A stretch of 64,000 nucleotides of DNA from Prosthecobacter debontii (GCF_900167535.1 NZ_FUYE01000010.1:62001-126000); one strand, 5' to 3'; positions 53,104-62,800 are shown, counted from the stretch's first letter. Notes: generated from the letters alone by a model not told the origin. Made by a program: numbers and translations.

Positions 53104-53628
53104 ATGCATTGGCGTGAGCCCATAGAAACCATCCAAGCCCGAGAACGGTTTTGGAACCAGCCCAGAATCACCGCCCCGATCATGCTGGCGGTGACGGCCT
53201 TGGGCGCATTCGGTGGAGCACTCCTCGGCACCCTTGCCATCCGCGTCCTGACCGGCGGTTGGCACTGGCCGACAGCGCCCTTGCTGGGCACCATTTTCGG
53301 AGGGTTCTTCGGATTGGCCGTCTCCTATCCCCAACGTCTTCAGGTTTCGACGCAGGAGATTGAACTTCGTTCCGATGACTTTTCGGTGCGGGATGAGACC
53401 CAAGAGCGTCAACTGCGCTATGACCAACTCCGTGGCTACTCGCTCATGGAGTCCCTGAGCGACGGCCATCGTCTCCGCCTGCTGGTGCTTTATCCGCAAT
53501 CTGGACGCGCCCTGTCGATAGGCCTCCCGGAGAGTGTGACGGACGCACAGATTCACGCTTACCTGAGTGACCATGCACCCTTCGTGACCATCATTGATGA
53601 TGAAGCCCTCCAATGCCCCGCGTCATGA
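53104..53628 (+). CDS. Membrane protein with PH-like C-terminal half, hypothetical
   Basis: 174 residues from ATG 53104; a longer frame from 53020 begins inside the upstream sequence. Two hydrophobic segments (about residues 22-48 and 56-76) are followed by a beta-rich soluble half beginning 'LQVSTQEIELRSDDFSVRD' with 'LRYDQLRGYSL'. This is the same architecture as the proteins at 11801 and 24164, each in a gene-poor accessory stretch. Function unknown. Confidence 0.65.
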   Translation: MHWREPIETIQARERFWNQPRITAPIMLAVTALGAFGGALLGTLAIRVLTGGWHWPTAPLLGTIFGGFFGLAVSYPQRLQVSTQEIELRSDDFSVRDETQERQLRYDQLRGYSLMESLSDGHRLRLLVLYPQSGRALSIGLPESVTDAQIHAYLSDHAPFVTIIDDEALQCPAS

Positions 53629-53725
53629 TGCCAGATGTCTGGCATCCTGGCTCGTTTTGGCGGGGTTGGGCAGGTTTTTCCGGCCATGGGCATGCTTTCC
53701 TGGAATCAGGGCCCGTTGTCTGAAA
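53629..53725. repeat. Degenerate continuation of the CTAG-rich repeat
   Basis: Shorter, poorly conserved units (ATGCCAGATGTCTGG, GGTTGGGCAGGTTTTTCC, CATGCTTTCCTGG) that resemble the 20-bp unit of 53726-53855 but lack the CTAG core. No gene is present. Confidence 0.4.
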
Positions 53726-53855
53726 TCCAGGCTAGTTTTTGCCAGACATGGCTAGTTTTTTCAGAAACTAGCGTGCTTTTCTGAAATCATGGCTAGTTGT
53801 TCCGAAAGGTAGCCATGGTTCGAAAAAAACTAGCGATGGCCAAGAAAAACTAGCG
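53726..53855. repeat. CTAG-rich block of 20-bp degenerate repeats
   Basis: Six CTAG tetramers occur in 126 bp, at 53732-53735, 53752-53755, 53768-53771, 53793-53796, 53830-53833 and 53850-53853. Three read GGCTAGTTTTT or GGCTAGTTGTT and three read AACTAGCG, i.e. both orientations. The consensus unit is about ATCATGGCTAGTTTTTCTGA. CTAG is usually rare in bacterial DNA, so the density is striking. No open frame fits. Confidence 0.85.
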
Positions 53856-53941
53856 TGACTTCAGCCTGTTTGATTCGGGTTTCGCTCTTCGGTGATGTCT
53901 TCAAACTCTTCAATGATTTACAACCATCCAGGAAGCGCATG

Positions 53942-54031
53942 GAGAGGAGCGCGGACACTTTGTCCGCCATCTCCAAATGGCGGCGAAGCCGCGAAGAAGA
54001 TGGTGCGGGCAGGAGTGCCCACGCTCCTCTC
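53942..54031. repeat. Multi-hairpin palindromic element
   Basis: Ends GAGAGGAGCG (53942-53951) and CGCTCCTCTC (54022-54031) are perfect inverted copies. Inside are GCGGACA/TGTCCGC (53951-53967), CGGCGAAGCCG (about 53981-53991) and GGGCA/TGCCC (54007-54020). The pattern resembles nonautonomous palindromic repeats of the REP/BIME kind and shares its layout with 11395-11455. Confidence 0.7.
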
Positions 54032-54095
54032 GCGGTAAGTCGGCTTCCTTGCCGAACACGACCGAGCGTGCGTTGCTCGATACCACGGGCTGAAA

Positions 54096-54128
54096 AAGAA
54101 AAACCGGTGGCCTAGAACCACCGGTTTT
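54096..54128 (-). terminator. Terminator of the transporter gene
   Basis: Perfect stem of 10-11 bp, AAACCGGTGG (54101-54110) with CCACCGGTTT (54118-54127), 27 bp beyond the transporter stop. On the minus strand it is followed by a T-rich stretch (TTTTCTTTTTC). Confidence 0.85.
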
Positions 54129-54154
54129 CAAAAGTCAGGTCCGTGCGCAGGGCA

Positions 54155-55393
54155 TCAGTGCGACACCTCCGCCGGAGCATCCAGATCCTTCGGCGGCCAG
54201 AAGGCGAACAGAAGGAGCAGTGCTGCGGCCAGAGACATGCCAGTGGGCCACAAGAAAAGCTCTTTGTAGTTCACCACACCGTCCGTAGTCAGATGGCCCT
54301 GAAGAGGAATGAAAACCAATTTGGCAGCGAGATCGCCCACACCGAGCACCAGCAGGTTGAAGAGTCCTTGAGCACTGGAGCGAACGTCTTTCGGGAACGC
54401 GGCATCAATGAAGATGTAGAGGGTGGCAAAAAAGAACGCGTAGCAGATTCCGTGTAAGACCTGAACGGCGATGATCATGGTCTGATTCTGGGGCATGAAG
54501 GCAAAGACGGCGAAGCGTGCGGCATGACCGAGAACGCCTAAGATCATGGTCGTTTTCCAGCCCATGCGGGAAAGGAACCAGCCCAACATCGCCATCGTCA
54601 AGATTTCAGCCACCTGCCCGATGCTCATCACCGGCATGATCCACTTGGCCTCAATGCCGACCGTCGAACTGCCCAGGAAACCTCCAGCCATCAAGAAGTA
54701 ACCGTTGTGAATCGTCGAGTCGATAAAGGTGACGATGAACAACACCAGGATAAACGGCTTCTTCAGAAAAGTAACTGCACGCAACCAAGCGAAGCTGCCT
54801 TCACCCTTCGCCGCAGGCTTCGGTGGAGTGTGAGGCAAGCCCAGGCTGTAAACCGCCAGCACTAAAGACGCGATCCCTGAGACGAGGAAAATGTTGCGGC
54901 TCGCCGCGACGGCCTCAGCTCCAGCTTTTCCCTCAAGCACAAAATAGAGCGGCCAAGCTGCGAGCATCCATCCGATCGTCCCCCCCATTCTGACCAGGCC
55001 GAACTCTTTCTGAGCATCCTTCAGGTGAGTGAAGGCAATGGAGTTAGAAACCGAAATGGTCGGCACGTAGAGAATCGAATGCAAAAGCATCAATCCAAAG
55101 AAGGTGGGGAAATCCTTCACCCAATACATGCCTAAAATCGCCAGGCCACCGACCAGATGGCTAAACGCCATGAACTTCTCCGCAGCGAAATTCCGGTCGG
55201 CAAATTGGTTGCTGAAGAAGATTCCCAAAAACGAGGCAATCACGAAGGCAGTTCCAACCCAGGTGATTTGAGTTTCTGAAAAAGCCAAACCATCCTTGCC
55301 CATGTAGCCCCAAATCAGCGGCAACCACGCCCCCCAGATGAAGAACTCCAGGACCATCATGACGAATAGCTTCTTGGCAGCGGGGGATTTCAT
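54155..55393 (-). CDS. NupG-like nucleoside MFS transporter
   Basis: 412 residues from ATG 55393, with about 12 hydrophobic segments. The N-terminus 'MVLEFFIWGAWLPLIWGYM' and the later 'LVRMGGTIGWMLAAW' and 'LHGICYAFFFATLYIFID' resemble the nucleoside:H+ symporter family (NupG/XapB). The in-frame extension to 55528 adds a stretch with no family character. It probably imports a nucleoside or related sugar compound. Monocistronic, with a candidate promoter at 55417-55445 and a terminator at 54096-54128. No nucleoside catabolic gene is beside it. Confidence 0.82.
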   Translation of the reverse strand: MKSPAAKKLFVMMVLEFFIWGAWLPLIWGYMGKDGLAFSETQITWVGTAFVIASFLGIFFSNQFADRNFAAEKFMAFSHLVGGLAILGMYWVKDFPTFFGLMLLHSILYVPTISVSNSIAFTHLKDAQKEFGLVRMGGTIGWMLAAWPLYFVLEGKAGAEAVAASRNIFLVSGIASLVLAVYSLGLPHTPPKPAAKGEGSFAWLRAVTFLKKPFILVLFIVTFIDSTIHNGYFLMAGGFLGSSTVGIEAKWIMPVMSIGQVAEILTMAMLGWFLSRMGWKTTMILGVLGHAARFAVFAFMPQNQTMIIAVQVLHGICYAFFFATLYIFIDAAFPKDVRSSAQGLFNLLVLGVGDLAAKLVFIPLQGHLTTDGVVNYKELFLWPTGMSLAAALLLLFAFWPPKDLDAPAEVSH

Positions 55394-55416
55394 AGAATAA
55401 GGAGGGAAAGCGCAGC

Positions 55417-55445
55417 AGAGTAGGAAGCTGAACCAACGCTGGCAA
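55417..55445 (-). promoter_or_regulatory. Candidate sigma70-type promoter of the transporter gene
   Basis: On the minus strand, TTGCCA (55440-55445), a 17-bp spacer and TACTCT (55417-55422), 24 bp upstream of the ATG at 55393. Same hexamer pair as upstream of typA. Confidence 0.5.
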
Positions 55446-55585
55446 GACAGGATTCCTGGCAAAGCATTTCCGTTTTCATTGCCGTCACCCTTGGACCAGT
55501 TTGGCAAAGAGCACGCCGCTCTTGTCATTCCCGCACTCCGGGCTAACAGTCGCGCCCCACCTGCGTATTGTCTGACCGATACGCC

Positions 55586-56737
55586 ATGCTTTCCGATCCT
55601 TTTTTAAACATGACCGCCGAAACTACCCCCATCGAACATACCGAGGAAATCAATGCCCGCATCCTGGCGGTCAGTGAGGACCGGGTGAAAGGATTTCACC
55701 GGCACCCGTTCCAGTTCATTGCCGAGGAAAGCGGCGTGCCCTTCGAAACGGTCGTCGAACGCATCCGCGCCATGCTGAAAGGCGGCGTGATCCGTCGCGT
55801 CCGCCAGACTTTGCTGGCCAACAAGCTGGCTGAAGGTGCCTTGGTGGCCTGGAAAGTGCCGAACGACAAGCTGGATGCGGCCTTTGACTTCATGTTCAAG
55901 CAGGACCCCTTCAGTGGTCACGTGGTGCTGCGCTCCACCGACCGTGAGGTCAGTGGCAGTGACTACAAACTCTGGACCACTCTGAAGACCCCCCAAGGCA
56001 CCGACATGCGTGAGCATGCCGATGTGCTCAAACGCCTCACAGGTGCGGAAGAATACCTGCTCATGCCTGCCCACGGCATCTTTGCCCTCGGCGTCGGTCA
56101 CGTGCGCCGTAAGACGATGGAGCCCGGCGAAAAAGCGGATGAACCCGCCAAGATGATGACCACTAACATCGCCGATATGGATGAAGAGGAGTGGAACGTG
56201 CTTCTGCATCTCAAAGGCGAACTCTCGGCGGAAGAAGTCGGCCCTGAACCTTGGGCAGGTCGTGCGGAAGCGGCAGGCACCACGCTGGAGCGCTTCTGTG
56301 AAGTGGCCAAGAACCTCGATAAGAAAGGCGTCATCGGTCGCTTCTCCACCTTCCTGGAACACGTCAAGCCCAGCCAGGCCGGCGTGCGGGTGACCCGCTT
56401 CAACGGCCTTTTCCACTGGAAAGTGCCCGATGGCATGCAGGAGCGTGGCGGTGGCGAAGTAGGCCGCCATACCATCATGACCCACTGCTACTGGCGCGAG
56501 GGAGGTCCTCGTTTTGGCAACGTCAATATCATGGGCGTGGTGCACGGCACCGACAAAGACCTGATCATGAAACACAAGGAAGCCATTGATGCCCACCTGG
56601 CCTCCATCGGCATCCCAGTGGAATACACCAACGTCTTCTGGGGCGGTCGCAGTGAGATCAAGCCCAGCGAGATCAGCCCCATCGTCTATCGCGAATGGCA
56701 CCAGAAGTGGGCTGGCGTGGAAGGACCTGTGGTCTAG
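55586..56737 (+). CDS. Fused double siroheme-decarboxylase/Lrp-AsnC-like protein
   Basis: 383 residues from ATG 55586 (ATG 55610 is an alternative). It contains two tandem modules, each a winged helix-turn-helix followed by an AsnC-type ligand-binding domain. Module 1 has 'FHRHPFQFIAEESGVPFETVVERIR' then 'GVIRRVRQTLLANKLAEG', and 'VAWKVPNDKLD'. Module 2 has 'LERFCEVAKNLDKKGVIGRFSTFLEH' and 'GLFHWKVPD'. This module type and the 'RR...K...AWKVP' blocks resemble AhbA/AhbB (NirD/NirL) siroheme decarboxylases of the alternative heme pathway and heme d1 synthesis. A fused single protein is unusual but known. It may be a regulator instead; no heme genes lie beside it. Confidence 0.75.
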   Translation: MLSDPFLNMTAETTPIEHTEEINARILAVSEDRVKGFHRHPFQFIAEESGVPFETVVERIRAMLKGGVIRRVRQTLLANKLAEGALVAWKVPNDKLDAAFDFMFKQDPFSGHVVLRSTDREVSGSDYKLWTTLKTPQGTDMREHADVLKRLTGAEEYLLMPAHGIFALGVGHVRRKTMEPGEKADEPAKMMTTNIADMDEEEWNVLLHLKGELSAEEVGPEPWAGRAEAAGTTLERFCEVAKNLDKKGVIGRFSTFLEHVKPSQAGVRVTRFNGLFHWKVPDGMQERGGGEVGRHTIMTHCYWREGGPRFGNVNIMGVVHGTDKDLIMKHKEAIDAHLASIGIPVEYTNVFWGGRSEIKPSEISPIVYREWHQKWAGVEGPVV

Positions 56738-56770
56738 TCCTGCACTGACATTGATTGAGCAATCCTCGTT

Positions 56771-56804
56771 ACATCCCTTTCTCCCTCTGTGGTGAAAGGG
56801 ATGT
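56771..56804 (+). terminator. Terminator-like hairpin after the siroheme-decarboxylase-like gene
   Basis: ACATCCCTTTC (56771-56781) pairs perfectly with GAAAGGGATGT (56794-56804), 12-base loop, 33 bp after the stop, followed by only TTG. It may also serve the convergent minus-strand BatA-like gene. Confidence 0.65.
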
Positions 56805-56862
56805 TTGCTAATGCGCTCTTTCTAACAAAAAATCCTCGCGAGATTTCATTGTCAGGCACCGC

Positions 56863-58704
56863 TCAAAACACCGCCTTGCGATGAAATAAAAAGCTCTCGA
56901 GAAGCAAGGTGCCGAGCAGACCCCAGATCAGGAATCGCGGCCAATTGCTCACACCGCCAGAGCCCTTGAGCTTGGGCAGAGAACCGGTCACGGCATCCTT
57001 GGATCGAGCTGGCAAATTGGTTTCTTGAGCTGAGGCCAGCAGACTGGTTCCCACACGGCCATCGGCGGTTTGCCAAGCGCCAAGCCGATGAATGGGTAGC
57101 AGCCCCGCAGGAATGGATTCGGAAGTCTCCGTGAACTGCACGCCATCCCATTCGGTCCACTGGACCAAGCCGGTTTCTTCCAGCAAATCCCCAGGGTGCA
57201 GCACCGTCAGCCCCAAGGTCGAGCTGCGCTCCTCAGCGGCCCAATAAAGAGCATTCCCCAGCATCAGGGGAAAGGCAGGCAGAAGTGCCAATTGCTCGGA
57301 TCGCGACGGGGAAAAAGCCGACACCACCACTCGCTGGCCATTCACCTCTCCGGCAGCGAGCACGGGCTCTGCTCCCGCCATCCACAGAGGTTCAAACGAG
57401 GTCTCCAGATTCAGAAGTGAAGTTTGGGTGACGGCTAGGCGCGTGGGCGACACACGATACAGCACGGGATGATCTGGCATCACACTGCGCACGCTGTCAT
57501 GCGGCAACCCCAGGCCAGGCAGCGGCTTTAGCTTGATCGGCCCTGCGCTTTTCACCGGGTTGAGAGCAATCACAGGGCGCTCCGTCGGCCATGTGTCGGG
57601 CAACCAGTGCTCAAAGACATAGACATCCGGCTGATCCTTCATGGGCCAAGAAGATGGCGTGCCGCGCAGCATCTCGATGCGCCCCGCCTCAATCATCGAG
57701 GTCAAAGCCAGTTCGGTAAACGGATCAGGCTTCTCAGCCACCCACGCCACCACCAGTGGGCGAGCCTTCGGCAGAGGTGCCGCCACGGCATCATCCCAGC
57801 CGAGTTGATCACCTGGAGTCTTCAGACGGATTTCCACCCGCTGACCACGAATCCCCTCCAATGGCAACATGAGCGCACTTGCCTCACCGGGCTTCAGCTC
57901 CAGTTCACGGAGTTGCGCTAAACGTCCCGCGACTGTGATCTCCATCGTCGTTGTGACCACCGCAGGATTAGCGGTCGCCGCAGACACCTTCAGGAAGCCC
58001 TCATAACGGTCATGCGAGAGCGGTGCCTGTCGGATCTGAAAGCTGGTGATGCCGACATTCACCACCTCAGGCAAAGCGACATTGATGAACTCATAGTTAA
58101 GCCCTTCGGTATCGGACCACGCGGTATCCCCCACATGCCAGACCTGGGTTTCCTTTTCCAGAGCAGCCAATCGTCGCACGACCGTGACGGCTTCATCCGC
58201 ATGCTCTTCCATCGGTTGCGGCTGGATCTCTGCCAATAACCTCAGGCACTCTCGGCGATTCCGGTTTCGTGAAAGCACCACCTGGGCCTTGGCATCGTAA
58301 GCCACCAGAGAGATCACCACCTGCTCAGGCAACTGCCTCAGCCGCTGAGCCATGACCTTCTGCGCCTCCTCCACCCGCGTCTGTCCTGCCCCATCTTGAG
58401 CATCCATGGAAGCGGAGCGATCCACCACGACAATGACCGCACCAGGGGAATCCGCATCCCCCTGCTCTACCGGACGCGATAGAGCCAGCACCGCCAGCAG
58501 GACCACCAACAATGTCAGCGCTAACGACAGCCACTTCTTCACCTTGCGGAGCCAAGCCGACTCCTGATGCTCGCGAGATAACGAGCGGAAAAAGAGTAAC
58601 GTGGACACCGGAACCCGCCGCGCCTTCTTGCGAAAGAGATACAACGCCAGCGGGATCAACGCGAGCCAAGCCAGATGCAGCAGTTGGGGAGAAAGGAAGT
58701 GCAT
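56863..58704 (-). CDS. BatA-like VWA membrane protein
   Basis: 613 residues. The N-terminal 'FLSPQLLHLAWLALIPLALYLFRKK' is the BatA N-terminal domain; a second helix follows at about 58-78. The VWA domain begins 'VIVVVDRSASMDAQDG', an intact MIDAS D-x-S-x-S. A long beta-rich region and a C-terminal helix at about 590-608 complete it. Bat proteins work with MoxR AAA+ ATPases and DUF58 proteins. The DUF58 gene is 20 bp upstream on the same strand, and the pair are clearly one operon; the MoxR partner is not in the window. Related in layout to the VWA protein at 35475. Confidence 0.88.
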   Translation of the reverse strand: MHFLSPQLLHLAWLALIPLALYLFRKKARRVPVSTLLFFRSLSREHQESAWLRKVKKWLSLALTLLVVLLAVLALSRPVEQGDADSPGAVIVVVDRSASMDAQDGAGQTRVEEAQKVMAQRLRQLPEQVVISLVAYDAKAQVVLSRNRNRRECLRLLAEIQPQPMEEHADEAVTVVRRLAALEKETQVWHVGDTAWSDTEGLNYEFINVALPEVVNVGITSFQIRQAPLSHDRYEGFLKVSAATANPAVVTTTMEITVAGRLAQLRELELKPGEASALMLPLEGIRGQRVEIRLKTPGDQLGWDDAVAAPLPKARPLVVAWVAEKPDPFTELALTSMIEAGRIEMLRGTPSSWPMKDQPDVYVFEHWLPDTWPTERPVIALNPVKSAGPIKLKPLPGLGLPHDSVRSVMPDHPVLYRVSPTRLAVTQTSLLNLETSFEPLWMAGAEPVLAAGEVNGQRVVVSAFSPSRSEQLALLPAFPLMLGNALYWAAEERSSTLGLTVLHPGDLLEETGLVQWTEWDGVQFTETSESIPAGLLPIHRLGAWQTADGRVGTSLLASAQETNLPARSKDAVTGSLPKLKGSGGVSNWPRFLIWGLLGTLLLESFLFHRKAVF

Positions 58705-58724
58705 GGGTCAGATCAAACTCCTTT

Positions 58725-59639
58725 TTACACTCCACCCGCCAAGGCCGACCCATGGTTCAACAGATCGAGGAACCGATCTTCAAACGGTTCCTCGGCACCA
58801 CACTGCACGAAATCTATGCGATGACTGGCACATTCCCGGGCTAGCTCATCACAAAAAGCATCGAAGGTCTCCACGTAGCGTTGCACGTCGCGTCGAGTTA
58901 GCCAGAAACGTCGCCGTTCTCCAGTCTCGACCTCTGCCAGTTCCACTTCTCCTTCCAGACTGGGCTGCCGCTCCTCGGGATGCAAGATCTGAACAAAGTG
59001 ACATTCCCCAGGCCAAGCCGCGGCGCGCTTCACCGCCTCTGAAGCCGTGTTTACATCTCGTCCAAAGAAGTCAGAAATCACAAAGATCACCCCATAGCGC
59101 TGCCGCGTGGGGCGAAACTCGGTAAAACTCCGCTCCAGGTCCGTGAGTCCGCCATATTGCAAGCGGGTAGCCGCCTGGATCACCTTATCGATGTTTCCCT
59201 GTCCTCGCAAAGGAGGCAGCTGCTGATGGACCGTATCCCCGATGGAATAAAAGCTCACCCGCTGCTGCCCCGCGAGGCCCAGGTAAGCCAGAGCCACCGC
59301 AAAACGCAGAGCCTGCCTCCTCTTCTCGCCATAAGGCTCTGCCATGGAGCCGCTCGTATCCACCAGGATGTGCAGATTCAGCTCCTGCGTCTCTTCATAA
59401 AGCCGCACGAAGAGCTTATCGAGCCGTGCATACAAGCGCCAATCAATGGCCCGATAATCCTCACGGGGCGTGTAGTGGCGGTAATCCTTGAACTCTCGGG
59501 TGAAACCCGTAGCCGGGGTCGATTGCGCTCCTCTACGGCTTAGCATCCGCCGCTTGCGGAGACGAACGGCCAAAGACCGTAACCGATCCAGAAACACCGC
59601 ATCAAACAGATCATCGCGGGCGAGAGTTTCAGGGGTCAT
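58725..59639 (-). CDS. DUF58 family protein
   Basis: 304 residues. Begins with helical stretch 'FDAVFLDRLRSLAVRLRKR' then the DUF58 signature 'EFKDYRHYTPREDYRAIDW' (G/E-F-x-x-Y-x-x-Y-x-x-G-D-x-x-R-x-I-D-W), followed by a VWA-like domain with 'LVDTSGSMAEP'. This is the soluble or peripheral partner of BatA and MoxR, a chaperone-like complex linked to envelope or metal-insertion tasks in other bacteria. The start overlaps the stop of a possible 57-residue ORF by the ATGA arrangement. Operon order: small ORF - DUF58 - BatA. Confidence 0.9.
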   Translation of the reverse strand: MTPETLARDDLFDAVFLDRLRSLAVRLRKRRMLSRRGAQSTPATGFTREFKDYRHYTPREDYRAIDWRLYARLDKLFVRLYEETQELNLHILVDTSGSMAEPYGEKRRQALRFAVALAYLGLAGQQRVSFYSIGDTVHQQLPPLRGQGNIDKVIQAATRLQYGGLTDLERSFTEFRPTRQRYGVIFVISDFFGRDVNTASEAVKRAAAWPGECHFVQILHPEERQPSLEGEVELAEVETGERRRFWLTRRDVQRYVETFDAFCDELARECASHRIDFVQCGAEEPFEDRFLDLLNHGSALAGGV

Positions 59640-59809
59640 GGAGAGTGCTTTATAGCTTTGGCTGGGCCGTGTTCAATCAAATACCAGTCCCCCGCAGCCC
59701 CCGACTCAAAGGCTGCGACATAAAGATAATATTTAGCAGGTGATAATCCACGATCAGAAATACGAATGAAATGGGGGTATTCTAGGGCTTTCTCCTTTCC
59801 AATCGGCAT
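59636..59809 (-). CDS. Possible small protein coupled to the DUF58 gene
   Basis: 57 residues if started at ATG 59809, with the stop overlapping the DUF58 start as ATGA. The peptide contains 'FIRISDRGLSP' and 'YYLYVAAFESG', which do not match anything I recognise. Translational coupling to a downstream gene argues for reality; the absence of a clear ribosome binding site and a known family argues against. It could also be upstream leader sequence that happens to be open. Confidence 0.35.
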   Translation of the reverse strand: MPIGKEKALEYPHFIRISDRGLSPAKYYLYVAAFESGAAGDWYLIEHGPAKAIKHSP

Positions 59810-59862
59810 TGTTGCGGTAGGGGCAAGGACTCCTCCCCCCAACCCGCTGGTGCCCCTCCGCC

Positions 59863-62800
59863 ATGTACAAACGCCTCTGGAAACTTTTCCCTCTCGTCCT
59901 CTTCGCTCTGACGGCGAGAACTGCGACCGCTCAGCTCTATTGGGATGTGAATGGAACCACCGTTTACTCCGGGAATGCAGGTGGTCTTTGGGATGGTGCG
60001 TTCTGGAGTTCCGATGTGAATGGTCTTGCGACTCCCTCAGGTTATGTTGCCAATAGCTTCGTGAACTTTGCCGCCGGCACGGATGGTCTCGGCACCTACA
60101 CGGTCACGCTACCTGGTAACCAGACGGTCTCGGGTATTAACTTTCTCAGCGGACATGTCACCATCGCTCCGGAGACGACCTCTCCCATTGCCAGCGTGCA
60201 GATCCTGACTCTGAGTGGCACGGCTCCCACAGTCAATGTCCAGAACATGGACTCCACGATCAGTTCCCGAGTCACTTCGAGCGGTCTGACGAAAACCGGT
60301 TATGGCAAGTTGTCCCTGAATTTCGGAGCCATTGCGTCCAGCGGCTATTTTATCTTCACCGGAGCACCCATCACCGTGAACTCCGGTACTTTAGAACTGA
60401 CAGGCACTGGCGGCAGTGCTGACCAAATGACGACGAACGGCAGCATCGTCATCAACAATGGAGGCACCTTCCTCTGGGGAGGCAATGCCAACAACATCAG
60501 CAACAGCACCCGCTTCACGATCAATGTCGGCGGGACCATGATTGCCAAGATCAGCGACAACGTAGGCTCGATTGAAGGTGCGGGGCATCTATCCTTGCAA
60601 GGAGGCACGCTCAATCTGTCCCAGGGGTCTGCTAACACCACCTTTTCAGGTTTAATCACGGGTGGCGGAAACATCTATGCCTCCAGTGGCACGGGCATCC
60701 TCACCTTGGCGAATGCTAACACCTTCACGGGAGCCATCGGCAGCGTCAATACCAATACAAATACCGGAGGCATTCGACTCGCGCACAACCGAGCAGCTCA
60801 ATACGCCACCCTCACGCTCAACAACTTCGACACGTCCAAGATCAACGTGAGCTTTGCTAGCGATATCGGCACCTTCGTTACCGGAGGTTTGACGGGCATC
60901 AGTAAACTCACGCTCGAAGATGTCTCGGGGGCACCCATTGACCTACAGGTCGGGAACAATGACGCCTCCACGACCTATCGCGGCTCCCTGAGTGGGTCCG
61001 GCGGCCTAACCAAAATTGGCATCGGCATCCTGACGCTCACCGGTGAATACTTGACGGTTACCAACACCACATCGAACACCGTCATCACGACCGCAGGCAC
61101 AAGCTCACATACCTACACCGGTGACACGACCATCCTCTCCGGCACTCACACCAATGCAGGGATCAGCGGCAACAACAGCAGCAATAATCTCAGCACCCTG
61201 AAGCTGGACTTTAACGCCCAATCCACGTCCACCACCGTCAGCGGCAATACCTACACCATGGTGGGCACAGCCCCCACCAGCAACATCATCAGTTCCGCCA
61301 GTCGTCTTGTGCTCGGCGGCGGCAGACTCTGGGTGGCGGGCAACAATGCAGGAACAGCCGTCAGCCAGACCTTCAACAATACCCTCATCAAGTCGGGCCG
61401 TAACTTTGTCACGGTTACGCAAGGCAGCACGCCCGGCAATACGGTGGTGAACCTTGGAAACATCACCCGTGAGAACGCCGCAACCTTAGAGTTCTTCCTC
61501 CCCAATGGCGCAATCAGTCTGAGCAATGGTATCACCACCACCACACCGAATGATGCCAGCGGTATCCTCGGTGCTTGGGCCATCGTCGGCAGTGACTGGG
61601 CCATCAAGAATACGGCCGGAAACACCCTCGGCAATGTCGTCGCAGCCGGGTCTGAACTTTACACCGCTTACACCAGCGGCGACATCGTCAGCACGGGCAC
61701 GACCAATCTCCTGATCAACAACACCGAGGCCACCATCAGCACCGGCGCTGGGGTTACGGACATCAACACGCTCATGCTGCGGGATGCGGGATCAGCGACC
61801 CCACGTCTCATTGATATCGGCAGTGGCGAGACCCTTCGCTTCGGTGCCAATGGCGGCCTTTGGAACCAAGGAAGCCTAGCCAACACACTCACCATCGGCA
61901 GCACCGTCAATGTCGGCAGTATCACCGCAGGTGGAGCAGATAACACCGATGGTGAACTGGTCATCAATCACTCGGGTAGCGGTGACATGACCCTTCGCTC
62001 CTCCATTCGCGACAATGGCACTGGCGTTGTCACGGTGATCCGGACAGGCAACAGCCCAGTCATCCTTTCAGGCACCAACTACCACACAGGTGGCACCATC
62101 TTCACCCAAGGCCGCACCCGGGCGGACAGCATCGGTGCCCTGAGCACAGGGTCAGTGACGGTTGTCGCTGGCGGTCAACTTTGGGTCAATGCCTCCGGTG
62201 TTTTTAACAATGACTTCTACCTCGCTGGCACGGGTTATGGTGAAGGCACCATCCCTGGAGCTATCCGCATGCGTGGTGGAGAAACGCTCGGCACTTCAGC
62301 CAAAACCATCACGCTAACCGGTGACACCCGCCTCGGTGCCGTGAACAGTTCATCGCCGAGCACCCTGGCAGGCAAGATCACGGGTGACTATGCTCTGGAC
62401 CTCGCGGGAGGTGCCGGTGGCACCAACATCATCGTGCTCAGCCACACCGGCAACGACTTCACCGGCAATCTCTCCATCAACACCAACCTCAACAGTACCT
62501 CCGCCTTCAATCTCAGCGCTTTGGTCACTGTGCGGTTAGGCGCTTCCGAGGTCATTCCCCATGGCTTAGGGAAAGGCAATGTCATCATCTCAGGCGGCAC
62601 GGGCACCGTCTCCACCAACAGCGCCACATTGGACCTCTTCGGTTTTAATGAGACCATCAACAGCCTGATCTCCTATGGCAATCATGCCAATGTCTTCGTG
62701 ACGAACAGCAAGGCGTCCACCACTTCGACCCTGACCTTGGGAGGCAACGATAACAGCACCTCCACAAGCACTTCGGCCACTTACAACACCTTCTACGGTG

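Noticed and set aside
55604-56701. 365-residue minus-strand frame opposite the siroheme-decarboxylase-like gene
   Set aside because: The His- and Asp-rich composition is typical of a shadow, and the plus-strand protein has recognisable modules.
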